This document shows, piece after piece, positions 8,188-15,291 of a stretch of 37,512 nucleotides of DNA. Within the stretch, counting starts at the first letter, position 1, and each line of letters starts with the position of its first letter. Below the pieces are notes generated by a model. It saw only the letters and a program-made list of their open reading frames with translations. It was not told the DNA's origin and made no database searches. This DNA comes from an uncultured Eubacteriales bacterium (GTDB taxonomy: Bacteria; Bacillota; Clostridia; Christensenellales; Borkfalkiaceae). Made by a program: the position numbers and the translations under genes. The stretch spans positions 1 to 37,512 of the forward strand of contig CATJZR010000084.1 of NCBI GenBank assembly GCA_949745625.1. Reading direction: 5' to 3'.

Positions 8188-8988
8188 GTGGCGGCGTTTT
8201 ATCCCGACAGAAAGCGAAATACTCATAAGGGTGATTACGGAAGCGCAAACGTAGTTGCAGGTAGCGACAGATTTATCGGTGCGGCGGCGCTTGCCGTGGA
8301 AGCTGCGTTAAAATCGGGCTGCGGATACGTAAAGCTCACGACGGCGGAAAAGGTAAAGCTTGCGCTTGCGGCAAAGTACCCTCAGGCAATTTATCTTGAC
8401 GAATGCGATATGAACAGTCAGTCTATTGCAATCGGTATGGGTTGCGGCGTAAGCGAGCAGTTGTATGAAAGAATAGCGTTTCTTACACATAACTATGACG
8501 GCACGCTTATAATAGACGCCGACGGCTTAAACAGTTTATCCGAGTATGGCATCGGCGTTATTAAAAGCAGCAGGTGCAAAATTATTCTTACGCCCCACGC
8601 GAAAGAATTTTCAAGACTGACGGGGAAACCGACTGAGGAAATTCTGCGGGACCCGATAAAGCATGCAATGGACTTTGCAAAAAATTTCGGAGTTGTTTTA
8701 CTGCTTAAAGGCGCGGCAACGGTAATTACTGACGGCGAGCGCACTGCACTGAACCTCAACGGAACCACCGCGCTTGCAAAGGCGGGAAGCGGGGATATGC
8801 TTTCTGGGTATATGGCGGGAAGCGCGGCGCGCGGACTGTCACCGTTAGACGCTGCCGTGTGCGCGGCGTATACTTTGGGTGTTTCGGCGGAAATAAGCTC
8901 TCAACAAAAGACGGATTATTGCGCTACTGCGCGCGATATTCTGAATAATTTACATTTAGCCGTCAAACGTTTGACAGGCAAATTTTAA
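8188..8988 (+). CDS. nnrD: ADP-dependent NAD(P)H-hydrate dehydratase
   Basis: A ribokinase-like enzyme that dehydrates damaged NAD(P)H hydrates. Recognisable parts are the N-terminal HKGDYGSANVVAGS, the central ILTPHAKEFSRLTGKP, VLLLKGAATVI, and the GxGD nucleotide site near residue 202 (AGSGDMLSGYMAG). GTG at 8188 is the first ordinary start codon. However, domain-like residues continue in frame upstream (RIIEGREV), and GGAGGA at 8115-8120 stands 7 nt before an in-frame ATC at 8128, so the true product is probably about 20 residues longer; see findings. The usual fused NAD(P)HX epimerase half is absent, as recX occupies the space. The 3' end carries the -35 box of the next transcript. Confidence 0.87.
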   Translation: MAAFYPDRKRNTHKGDYGSANVVAGSDRFIGAAALAVEAALKSGCGYVKLTTAEKVKLALAAKYPQAIYLDECDMNSQSIAIGMGCGVSEQLYERIAFLTHNYDGTLIIDADGLNSLSEYGIGVIKSSRCKIILTPHAKEFSRLTGKPTEEILRDPIKHAMDFAKNFGVVLLLKGAATVITDGERTALNLNGTTALAKAGSGDMLSGYMAGSAARGLSPLDAAVCAAYTLGVSAEISSQQKTDYCATARDILNNLHLAVKRLTGKF

Positions 8989-8999
8989 ATTGTTATAAT
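8971..8999 (+). promoter_or_regulatory. Consensus SigA promoter of the Mn riboswitch transcript
   Basis: Perfect TTGACA (8971-8976) and perfect TATAAT (8994-8999) are separated by 17 bp. The -35 box is inside the end of the dehydratase gene. The predicted start at 9006 is exactly the first base of riboswitch helix P1. Confidence 0.9.
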
Positions 9000-9005
9000 A
9001 CCCGT

Positions 9006-9097
9006 GTTGAAAGGGAGTAGTTGAAGGCAAACTTCGTCATCACAGCTTAACGGCTCGGAGTTTGACACCTCTTAATTTAGGTAACAAGACTTTTGAC
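9006..9097 (+). promoter_or_regulatory. Manganese riboswitch (yybP-ykoY class)
   Basis: The conserved blocks of the yybP-ykoY aptamer are present in order: AAGGGAGTAG (9011-9020), a small hairpin GAAG/CTTC (9023-9035), GTCATCA (9036-9042), a GGCTCGG segment, an ACCT/AGGT hairpin (9067-9082) and AACAAGAC (9084-9090). Helix P1 pairs 9006-9013 with 9090-9097 over 8 bp including G-U pairs. This class senses Mn2+ and usually controls metal exporters such as MntP, TerC-type proteins and cation ATPases. Here it precedes a CaCA exchanger. Confidence 0.87.
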
Positions 9098-9131
9098 TTA
9101 AAGAAATTTAAGTCGGAAGTCTTATTTTTTT
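9086..9131 (+). terminator. Riboswitch-controlled intrinsic terminator
   Basis: A 17-bp stem (9086-9102 with 9107-9123, GAAA loop, two internal U-G pairs) is followed by A and seven T. Its left arm takes up the 3' strand of aptamer helix P1 (9090-9097), so the two structures exclude each other. Ligand binding should stabilise P1, disrupt the terminator and allow expression: an ON switch for Mn2+. Confidence 0.85.
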
Positions 9132-9166
9132 GACTTTCGGCAAATATAATAGAGAGGTTCAGATTT

Positions 9167-10231
9167 ATGGCAGGCATGGCAATTTTAAAAGTGTTTTTAC
9201 TGTTGGTTGGGTTCGTTTTGCTTGTGAAGGGAGCCGATTTCTTTGTGGACGGCGCATCGGGAATAGCAAAAAAGCTTAAAGTATCCACGTTTATCATAGG
9301 CGTTACGGTCGTTGCGCTTGGAACAAGCGCACCCGAAGCCGCGGTAACCATAATGGATGCCGCGACGGGCTCGGGCGAACTTATAGTCGGGAATATTTTA
9401 GGCAGCAATATAATAAATATTTTTCTTATTCTCGGTGTTTCTGCGGTTATTTGCAGTTTGCCCGTAGAAAAGACTACGCGTATGATTGATTTGCCGTTCT
9501 TGCTCGTTTCAAGCGTGTTGTTTGTGATTCTGGGCTTTTTCGGCAACTCGTTCAGCTGGTGGGAAGGGCTGATATTAATTGCTTTATATGTTGCCTATAT
9601 GGTATATAACGTGATTTTTGCCGTCAGACAGTCGAAGCTTCAACTTGAGGAAGCTCATGCGGTTTGTTCTTTGGGTGAGGAAACTGTTCAGCACGTAGAG
9701 ATAAACGGATGGTATTCTAAGCTTAAATATAAATATTCCGAATTGAAGGAAAAGGTTTGGTTTTTAATTGTAATTACGGTTGCGGGGCTTGCAATGGTTG
9801 TGGGTGGTGCTCAGCTGGTAGTAAGTTCGGCGCAGTACATCGCGAAAGATTTGATAGGAATTTCGCCTGAATTGGTTGCGCTTACCGTCGTGGCGTTCGG
9901 TACTTCTTTGCCCGAACTTGTAACTTCGGTTTCCGCTGCAAGAAAGGGCGACGTGGGTATAGCTACGGGCAACATAATCGGCAGCAACATCGCCAATATT
10001 CTTCTTATAGGCGGCTTGGGCGCACTATGTAAGGGCGGCGCGGGGCTTGTGTTCTCGACGGAAGGACTGATAAGCGGCGTCGTGGCGCTGTTTGCCGCGG
10101 TTATCATTTTTGTAAGCTCGTTTGGCAAAAAGAGGAGTATAGGTAGAGCGGCTGGTATCGTTATGCTGTCGTGCCTCGTTGCGTATTACGTGTTTATTTT
10201 TCTTAATTTATACGTATTTAATATTTATTGA
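9167..10231 (+). CDS. CaCA-family cation exchanger, probably a Mn2+/Ca2+ exporter
   Basis: A 354-residue integral membrane protein of the Na+/Ca2+ exchanger superfamily (YrbG-like), with about ten helices in two inverted halves. The alpha repeats carry the ion-binding motifs GTSAPEAAVT with GNILGSNIINI (from about residue 50) and FGTSLPELVTS with GNIIGSNIANI (from about 243). The acidic residues that coordinate the cation are intact in both. A cytoplasmic loop of about 60 residues (150-205) separates the halves. SD AGAGAGG lies at 9151-9157. The Mn riboswitch upstream indicates that manganese export is the physiological role; family members alone would be called calcium/sodium antiporters. 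It ends in hydrophobic residues. Confidence 0.9.
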   Translation: MAGMAILKVFLLLVGFVLLVKGADFFVDGASGIAKKLKVSTFIIGVTVVALGTSAPEAAVTIMDAATGSGELIVGNILGSNIINIFLILGVSAVICSLPVEKTTRMIDLPFLLVSSVLFVILGFFGNSFSWWEGLILIALYVAYMVYNVIFAVRQSKLQLEEAHAVCSLGEETVQHVEINGWYSKLKYKYSELKEKVWFLIVITVAGLAMVVGGAQLVVSSAQYIAKDLIGISPELVALTVVAFGTSLPELVTSVSAARKGDVGIATGNIIGSNIANILLIGGLGALCKGGAGLVFSTEGLISGVVALFAAVIIFVSSFGKKRSIGRAAGIVMLSCLVAYYVFIFLNLYVFNIY

Positions 10232-10270
10232 ATTGTTTAAAAACTGCGTTTGAAGGCAACAATAATTGTA

Positions 10271-10302
10271 CGGCAGTACATATAATGAAATATATACTGC
10301 CG
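10271..10302. repeat. Inverted repeat in the mazF leader
   Basis: CGGCAGTA (10271-10278) and TACTGCCG (10295-10302) form a perfect 8-bp inverted repeat that extends inward as ATAT pairs with one mismatch. It lies 15 nt before the mazF start and just upstream of its SD. It contains TACAT at 10277-10281. It may be an operator or an mRNA hairpin; no T tract follows, so it is not a classical terminator. Confidence 0.6.
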
Positions 10303-10317
10303 AAAAAAGAGGTTGAT

Positions 10318-10665
10318 ATGACAATTAAGCGCGGAGAATTATATTATGCCGACCTGTCGCCCGTTGTCGGTAGTGAGCAGGGGGGCGTTCGCCCCGTTCT
10401 AGTCGTTCAGAACGATGTTGGGAATAAGTATTCACCGACCGTTATAGCGGCGGCAGTGACAAGTAAAATAAATAAAGCAAAACTGCCTACCCATATCGAA
10501 TTGCCGTCCAATACATACGGACTGCAGAAGGATTCCGTCATTCTGTTAGAGCAGATACGCACTCTCGATAAAAGGCGGCTTAAAGAGAGGATAGGCGAAC
10601 TGAACGAAACTACCATGAGCCGCGTAGATAACGCGATTTTGATTAGTCTCGGTTTCGTCAAATAA
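10318..10665 (+). CDS. mazF: MazF/NdoA-type mRNA interferase toxin
   Basis: A 115-residue PemK/MazF endoribonuclease nearly identical in layout to B. subtilis NdoA (116 residues): MTIKRGELYYADLSPVVGSE, QGGVRPVLVVQND, then TVIAAAVTSK, LPTHIEL and SVILLEQIRTLDKRRL. The conserved Arg in GGVRPVL and Thr in AVTSK belong to the active site. The ATG at 10318 with SD AGAGG (10308-10312) is preferred over an in-frame TTG at 10228, which would add 30 residues unlike the family. No MazE antitoxin gene is next to it: upstream is the cation exchanger and downstream is lspA. It must be neutralised in trans or be controlled at expression level. Confidence 0.93.
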   Translation: MTIKRGELYYADLSPVVGSEQGGVRPVLVVQNDVGNKYSPTVIAAAVTSKINKAKLPTHIELPSNTYGLQKDSVILLEQIRTLDKRRLKERIGELNETTMSRVDNAILISLGFVK

Positions 10666-10669
10666 ATTT

Positions 10670-10705
10670 GCGGCACACTGTTAAACGTGCGCCGCATTAA
10701 TTTTG
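10670..10705 (+). terminator. Probable terminator after mazF
   Basis: GCGGC (10670-10674) pairs with GCCGC (10691-10695), and CAC (10676-10678) with GTG (10687-10689), leaving one internal mismatch. The tail is a mixed A/T run including TTTT, so termination may be incomplete. Confidence 0.5.
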
Positions 10706-10706
10706 T

Positions 10707-10735
10707 TTGACAATTCCGCATTGTTATTATATCAT
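10707..10735 (+). promoter_or_regulatory. SigA-type promoter of lspA, apparently leaderless
   Basis: TTGACA (10707-10712), 17-bp spacer, TATCAT (10730-10735). If the last base of the -10 box is -7, then +1 is 10742, the A of the lspA start codon. No SD precedes that ATG. Confidence 0.68.
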
Positions 10736-10741
10736 ATAAAT

Positions 10742-11338
10742 ATGTTGGAAAAATTAAAAAAACTCAGGGTCAACATAGGCTGGAAAAGCTTAGTATTAAT
10801 AGGCGTTTGTATAATTCTTATTCTTATCGACCTGCTGACAAAAATTTTCGAAGAGCGTTACAGTGAAAGCTGGACCTTTAAAGTCATACCAAAATTTATA
10901 GAGTTCGAGGCTGGACACAGAAACCCCGGTTGCGCGTTCAGTTTCCTCGCCAACGCCTCGTGGGGGCAGGGCTTTTTGATAGGGATGACGTTTGTGCTCT
11001 TAGCCTTACTTATTGCAGTTTACGTCTTTTTGCCCGAGCGTTTTATTATTTTAAAGGTTGCGCTGTCTATGATAGTTGCGGGTGCAATCGGTAACCTTAT
11101 CGACAGAATAGCGTACCGTGAGGTGCGCGACTTTGTGGGCGTAAATATGTTCGGCAATATGGTTTACTGCAATTTCGCCGATTTTTGGATAACCTTCGGT
11201 ACTGCGCTTGCAATACTCGATATAATGTTTTTAAATGAGTGGGCTTTAATTCCGCTGACAAAAAAGGCTAAGGAAGCTCAGAAAAAGCATAAAGAGGAAG
11301 AACAGCCTTCCGATACGGATAATAACATTAATGAATAA
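10742..11338 (+). CDS. lspA: Lipoprotein signal peptidase (signal peptidase II)
   Basis: An aspartyl membrane protease that removes the signal peptide of diacylglyceryl-modified prolipoproteins. Four transmembrane helices are visible. Conserved blocks are RNPGCAFSFLA and the two catalytic Asp regions GNLIDRIAYREVRDFV and YCNFADFWITFG. At 198 residues it is longer than usual (about 150-165), owing to a hydrophilic basic/acidic tail (KKAKEAQKKHKEEEQPSD). ATG at 10742 is chosen because the sequence then begins with a basic stretch and helix 1; an in-frame TTG at 10703 lies inside the promoter. It overlaps rluD by 8 nt. Lipoproteins that could be its substrates are encoded nearby (17210-17410, 17843-18520). 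Confidence 0.92.
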   Translation: MLEKLKKLRVNIGWKSLVLIGVCIILILIDLLTKIFEERYSESWTFKVIPKFIEFEAGHRNPGCAFSFLANASWGQGFLIGMTFVLLALLIAVYVFLPERFIILKVALSMIVAGAIGNLIDRIAYREVRDFVGVNMFGNMVYCNFADFWITFGTALAILDIMFLNEWALIPLTKKAKEAQKKHKEEEQPSDTDNNINE

Positions 11339-12233
11339 GCGTGTCGTTGCGGAAAAGAACTATTCCCGCGCAGACGTACTCGTTTGCGAGGTGTCGGACG
11401 GTAAAACGCGTTCGTACGTAAAAAAGCTGTTTGACAGCGGGCATGTGCTTGTTGACGGCAAGGCGGCAAAAGCCGCCCAAACGGTAAGAGTGGGTCAAAC
11501 CGTTGAAATTACTTTTCCCGAAGCGGTGCAGTATGCAGTAAGACCCGAGGATATACCTGTCGACGTAATTTACGAGGACGGCGATTTGGCGGTGGTAAAC
11601 AAGCCGCAGGGAATGACGGTGCATATCGGAAACGGCAACGTCGATGGTACTCTTGTGAACGCGCTGCTTTTTAGGCTTGACAGTCTCAGCGGAATAAACG
11701 GAGTTATTCGCCCCGGAATAGTTCACCGCATAGATAAAGACACCTCGGGGCTTTTGGTCGTTGCAAAGAACGACAATGCTCATTTAAGCCTTTCAAAGCA
11801 GATTGAGGAAAAGACCTGTAAAAGAACTTATCTGGCGCTTTTAGAGGGGAATCTCAAAACTGACAGTGGTACGGTGACGACCTATATTGGAAGAAGTCCG
11901 CAGGACAGGGTAAAAATGGCTGTAGTTTCACCCGATAAGGGGAAGCTTGCCGTTACTAAATACAGCGTAGAAAAGAGATTTGAAGGTTACACTCTCTGCC
12001 GTTTCGATTTGCAGACGGGCAGAACACACCAGATACGCGTACACGCAAAGCATCTCGGACATCCCGTGGTCGGAGATAAAGTTTACGGAATAAAAAAACA
12101 GAAATTCAAATTGAACGGGCAGCTTTTGCATGCTTTCAGACTTACGTTCGTACATCCCCGTACTTTGCAAACTATGACTTTTGAAGCGCCGTTGCCCGAT
12201 TATTTTAAAGAAATATTGGATAAACTTAAATGA
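11331..12233 (+). CDS. RluD-family 23S rRNA pseudouridine synthase
   Basis: A 300-residue pseudouridine synthase of the RluA/RluD family. An N-terminal S4 domain (about residues 10-70, RSYVKKLFDSGHVLVDGKAA) is followed by the catalytic domain with GIVHRIDKDTSGLLVVAKN, in which the Asp of HRIDKDTSG is the nucleophile family-wide. LQTGRTHQIRVHAKHLGHP is the second conserved motif. The S4 domain and adjacency to lspA resemble B. subtilis YlyB, which also lies next to lspA. The exact uridines modified cannot be read from sequence. It overlaps lspA by 8 nt, so the two are co-translated. Confidence 0.92.
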   Translation: MNKRVVAEKNYSRADVLVCEVSDGKTRSYVKKLFDSGHVLVDGKAAKAAQTVRVGQTVEITFPEAVQYAVRPEDIPVDVIYEDGDLAVVNKPQGMTVHIGNGNVDGTLVNALLFRLDSLSGINGVIRPGIVHRIDKDTSGLLVVAKNDNAHLSLSKQIEEKTCKRTYLALLEGNLKTDSGTVTTYIGRSPQDRVKMAVVSPDKGKLAVTKYSVEKRFEGYTLCRFDLQTGRTHQIRVHAKHLGHPVVGDKVYGIKKQKFKLNGQLLHAFRLTFVHPRTLQTMTFEAPLPDYFKEILDKLK

Positions 12234-12247
12234 AGCTTTAAATTAGG

Positions 12248-12276
12248 TTGCAAAATCGTATTTTGGCTGATATAAT
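12248..12276 (+). promoter_or_regulatory. Strong SigA promoter of the small membrane protein
   Basis: TTGCAA (12248-12253), 17-bp spacer, perfect TATAAT (12271-12276). The predicted start near 12283 gives a 26-nt leader with SD TAGGAG. Confidence 0.8.
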
Positions 12277-12308
12277 TATTTAAAATTAATAGTTTAGGAG
12301 ATTTTTAA

Positions 12309-12629
12309 ATGTCAAGACGTTATTCTTCAAGTACGTGGACCGAAGTATGCGCATTTTGGGGCATGGTCGTTGCAGGATTTTCTCATTTCTTCGGCGGTCT
12401 TTTCAAAGGACTTGTCAGGTGGGCTTTTTCGGACGGTGAGGTAGGTAGAATTTTAACAAGAATTGCAGACGTTTGTACGTTGCTTGGCAATATTGCTTTG
12501 CTCGTTGCGATTGCCGTACCTGCATGGCAGTTTGTTAAATACAAGACGAAGGGTTGGAGAGTATTTTACTGGATTTCGCTTGTTCTGTTCATTATAGGCG
12601 TTGTGTTCGGCGTTGCAATAACCTTCTGA
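12309..12629 (+). CDS. Small membrane protein of unknown function
   Basis: A 106-residue protein that I do not recognise. A polar Ser/Arg-rich start (MSRRYSSSTWTEV) is followed by an aromatic, glycine-rich amphipathic segment (about 14-38), one clear transmembrane helix (about 53-74), a short basic loop (KYKTKGWR), and a second transmembrane helix reaching the C-terminus (about 84-106). SD AGGAG is well placed 8 nt before the ATG. It stands alone between its own near-consensus promoter and a strong terminator, so it is likely well expressed and independently regulated. Codon usage matches its neighbours. No catalytic residues are evident. Confidence 0.75.
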   Translation: MSRRYSSSTWTEVCAFWGMVVAGFSHFFGGLFKGLVRWAFSDGEVGRILTRIADVCTLLGNIALLVAIAVPAWQFVKYKTKGWRVFYWISLVLFIIGVVFGVAITF

Positions 12630-12641
12630 ATTTGAAAACTT

Positions 12642-12664
12642 CCCCGACTTGTTCGGGGTTTTTT
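12642..12664 (+). terminator. Intrinsic terminator after the small membrane protein
   Basis: CCCCGA (12642-12647) and TCGGGG (12653-12658) enclose a 5-nt loop and run straight into six T. The -35 box of the next gene begins 2 nt later. Confidence 0.88.
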
Positions 12665-12665
12665 C

Positions 12666-12694
12666 TTTACAAATAATGTTAATTATCTTATAAT
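12666..12694 (+). promoter_or_regulatory. SigA promoter of the DUF512-der-plsY operon, apparently leaderless
   Basis: TTTACA (12666-12671), 17-bp spacer, perfect TATAAT (12689-12694). The expected +1 is 12701, the A of the downstream ATG. There is no SD between promoter and gene. Confidence 0.72.
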
Positions 12695-12700
12695 TTAATT

Positions 12701-13978
12701 ATGCTTGAAATTATTTGCGCCAAAAGCAGGCTTGCGAAAAAATTTAATTTAAAAAAGGGCGATGTTATACTTGCCTTTGACGGCATTCCCGCCGAGGACG
12801 TGCTCGACTATATATTTTACGACAGTAAGCCGAATTTTGTATTGCGGGTAAAATCGCGCGGCGGTAACGAACGAGATATAGTTATCGACAAGGACGAGAC
12901 AGAAAGCCTTAATTTGACCTTTAAAGAAGAAGCGAAAATAAAAACGTGTCACAATCATTGTATATTCTGCTTCGTCGACCAGATGGGCGAAGGTATGCGC
13001 GAAAGTCTTTACGTTAAAGACGACGATTACACAATGAGCTTTATGTGCGGTAATTTCGTAACCTTGACAAACGTCAGTGGTAGCGAGCTGGACAGGATTA
13101 TCCGTTTGCACCTGTCGCCGCTGTACGTTTCGGTACACGCAATGGATGAAAAGCTGCGTTGCGAATTGCTCGGAAATCGTTTTGCGGGAAAAATATGCGA
13201 ACAGCTTAAAAAACTTACCGACTCGAAAATAACCGTGCACTGTCAGGCGGTAATAGTTCCTGACAAAAACGACGGCAAACAGCTTGAATATACCGCGCGC
13301 AAGCTTTTTGAAATGTATCCTTATGTCAAAGATTTGGCGGTGGTGCCTACCGGCATAACCAAATTTCGTGAGGGGCTTGCTAAGATTCCCGATTTTACTA
13401 AGCAACAGGCGGAGGCATTGCTTGACCTTTGCGACAGGTTAAATGCCGAATTCGGTGTTAACTTTCTTCTTCCTGCGGACGAATACTTCGTCAGAAGCGG
13501 ACGTGATTTCAAGCCCGCATCGTTTTACGGCGATTTTTCCCAAATAGAAAACGGAATAGGCATGACGAGTAAGTTTATATCGGAGTTTGAAGAAAATTTA
13601 TTTGAAACAAGTCTCAAATCTATGCGCAGGGTGGCTGTGATAACGGGAGTTAGCGCTTATCCTACTATAGAAAAGCTTTGCACTAAGGCAAATTCCGTTG
13701 TAAGAAATCTGCACGCCTTTGCCTTGTCCGTTGAAAATAAGTTTTTCGGTAGCTCGGTTACGTGTACGGGTCTGCTGACGGGCAGAGACATTGCCGAAGA
13801 GCTTGAAAAAAACAGAGATAGGTACGATTGCGCGATAGTGCCTGCAAATACGTTGAAAGAATTCGAGGACGTTTTTTTAGACGATATGACTGTAAGACAG
13901 TTAAAGCGACGCGTAGGCAAGAAAATAATAATAAACAGAAGCACTCAGGACTTTTTTAAAAATCTTATAAAGGGATAA
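12701..13978 (+). CDS. DUF512-family radical SAM/FeS protein
   Basis: A 425-residue protein. The N-terminal about 60 residues resemble a PDZ-like domain (KFNLKKGDVILAFDGIPAED). A cysteine cluster CHNHCIFC follows near residue 82, giving the CxxxCxxC of radical SAM proteins, then FVDQMGEGMRESLYVKDDDY. The DUF512 domain occupies the C-terminal half (ADEYFVRSGRDF, ITGVSAYP, VTCTGLLTGRDI). This architecture is conserved in Clostridia and cyanobacteria; the reaction is not established. It sits immediately upstream of der, a pairing known in Clostridia, which hints at a role near ribosome assembly (inference). The start lacks an SD. Confidence 0.9.
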   Translation: MLEIICAKSRLAKKFNLKKGDVILAFDGIPAEDVLDYIFYDSKPNFVLRVKSRGGNERDIVIDKDETESLNLTFKEEAKIKTCHNHCIFCFVDQMGEGMRESLYVKDDDYTMSFMCGNFVTLTNVSGSELDRIIRLHLSPLYVSVHAMDEKLRCELLGNRFAGKICEQLKKLTDSKITVHCQAVIVPDKNDGKQLEYTARKLFEMYPYVKDLAVVPTGITKFREGLAKIPDFTKQQAEALLDLCDRLNAEFGVNFLLPADEYFVRSGRDFKPASFYGDFSQIENGIGMTSKFISEFEENLFETSLKSMRRVAVITGVSAYPTIEKLCTKANSVVRNLHAFALSVENKFFGSSVTCTGLLTGRDIAEELEKNRDRYDCAIVPANTLKEFEDVFLDDMTVRQLKRRVGKKIIINRSTQDFFKNLIKG

Positions 13979-13983
13979 ATTAT

Positions 13984-15291
13984 ATGGCAAATCCTTTAAT
14001 TGCAATAGTCGGCAGACCGAACGTCGGTAAAAGTACTTTTTTTAATAAAGTTGCCGGCAGGAAAATATCTATAACTGAGGACAGACCCGGCGTTACGCGC
14101 GACAGGCTTTACGCCGACAGTGAGTGGCGTGGCAAGGCGTTTACAATGGTTGATACAGGCGGAATAGAGCTGCGTTCAGAAGACACCATGTGGACGGAAA
14201 TTAAAAAGCAGGCGGAGGTAGCGATAGATACCGCACAGGTAATTATGCTGATAGTCGACGGGAGAGAGGGGTTAACCACTTCCGATTATGACGTTGCGGA
14301 TATGTTGCGTCGTTCGAAAAAACCTGTAATTTTAATTGTAAATAAAATCGACGAGTATTCAGAGGACAAGGTATTCGAATTCTATTCTTTGGGACTCGGC
14401 GAACCTTATCCTGTTTCGGCGGAACACGGTACGGGAATCGGTGACGTGTTGGACGAGGCTGTAAGCTGGTTTGACAAGAGTGAAACCGAAGAGGACGATA
14501 GTGTCAAAATTGCGGTGGTCGGCAGACCGAACGCCGGTAAAAGCAGCCTTGTTAATAAGCTTCTCGGTTTCGAGCGGTCTATTGTTACGAATGTGGCGGG
14601 AACAACGCGCGATGCTATTGATACTAAGTTTACGGTAAACGGGAAGAATTACACATTAATAGATACTGCGGGAATCAGAAAGAAAAGTAAGGTAGAGGAT
14701 GACGTGGAATACTATTCCGTTATGCGCGCATTCGACGCAGTGCGTCGTGCCGACGTGTGCCTTTTGGTGGTTGACAGCACTACAAACCTTACCGAGCAGG
14801 ATACGAAAATTATCGGCTACGTTCACGAGCAGGGCAAGCCGTCGGTAGTGGTAATGAACAAGTGGGACCTTATAGAAAAGGATACCAACACGATAAACAA
14901 GTTCGAGTGTAAGCTGAAAGAAGATTTGAAGTTTATGGACTATTTCAAGTCGATTTATATTTCGGCAAAAACAGGTCAGCGCACCGATAAAATTCTTTCT
15001 ATTATCGACGAGGTTTACGCACATTCGCATACAAGAATTACTACGGGTATGCTGAACGATGTTATCGCTGACGCAGTACGCGCGAACGAACCGCCTTCGT
15101 ATAATGGCAGGCGGCTTAAGGTTTACTATTCGTCACAGGTGGCAGTAGCGCCGCCCACGTTCGTGCTATTTGTAAACAGCGGCGACCTTATGCATTTTTC
15201 CTACGAGAGATTTCTTGAAAATACGTTAAGAAAATCGTTCGATTTTTCGGGTACGCCGATAAAAATACTTACCAGAGAGAAAAAGGACTGA
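13984..15291 (+). CDS. der: Ribosome biogenesis GTPase Der (EngA)
   Basis: A double GTPase of 435 residues needed for 50S subunit assembly. The first G1 loop is GRPNVGKST at residues 10-18 with DTGG (G3) and NKID (G4). The second G1 is GRPNAGKSS near residue 179, with DTAG and NKWD. A C-terminal KH-like domain (about 355-435) ends in GTPIKILTREKKD. This is the full canonical EngA layout and length. SD AAGGGA lies 7 nt before the ATG. Its TGA overlaps the plsY start by 1 nt. It follows DUF512 by 5 nt, so the three genes form one operon. Confidence 0.97.
   Translation: MANPLIAIVGRPNVGKSTFFNKVAGRKISITEDRPGVTRDRLYADSEWRGKAFTMVDTGGIELRSEDTMWTEIKKQAEVAIDTAQVIMLIVDGREGLTTSDYDVADMLRRSKKPVILIVNKIDEYSEDKVFEFYSLGLGEPYPVSAEHGTGIGDVLDEAVSWFDKSETEEDDSVKIAVVGRPNAGKSSLVNKLLGFERSIVTNVAGTTRDAIDTKFTVNGKNYTLIDTAGIRKKSKVEDDVEYYSVMRAFDAVRRADVCLLVVDSTTNLTEQDTKIIGYVHEQGKPSVVVMNKWDLIEKDTNTINKFECKLKEDLKFMDYFKSIYISAKTGQRTDKILSIIDEVYAHSHTRITTGMLNDVIADAVRANEPPSYNGRRLKVYYSSQVAVAPPTFVLFVNSGDLMHFSYERFLENTLRKSFDFSGTPIKILTREKKD

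Noticed and set aside
10228..10317. An N-terminally extended MazF starting at TTG 10228
   Set aside because: The extra 30 residues are unlike MazF, cross the inverted repeat, and the ATG at 10318 has a good SD and gives the normal length.
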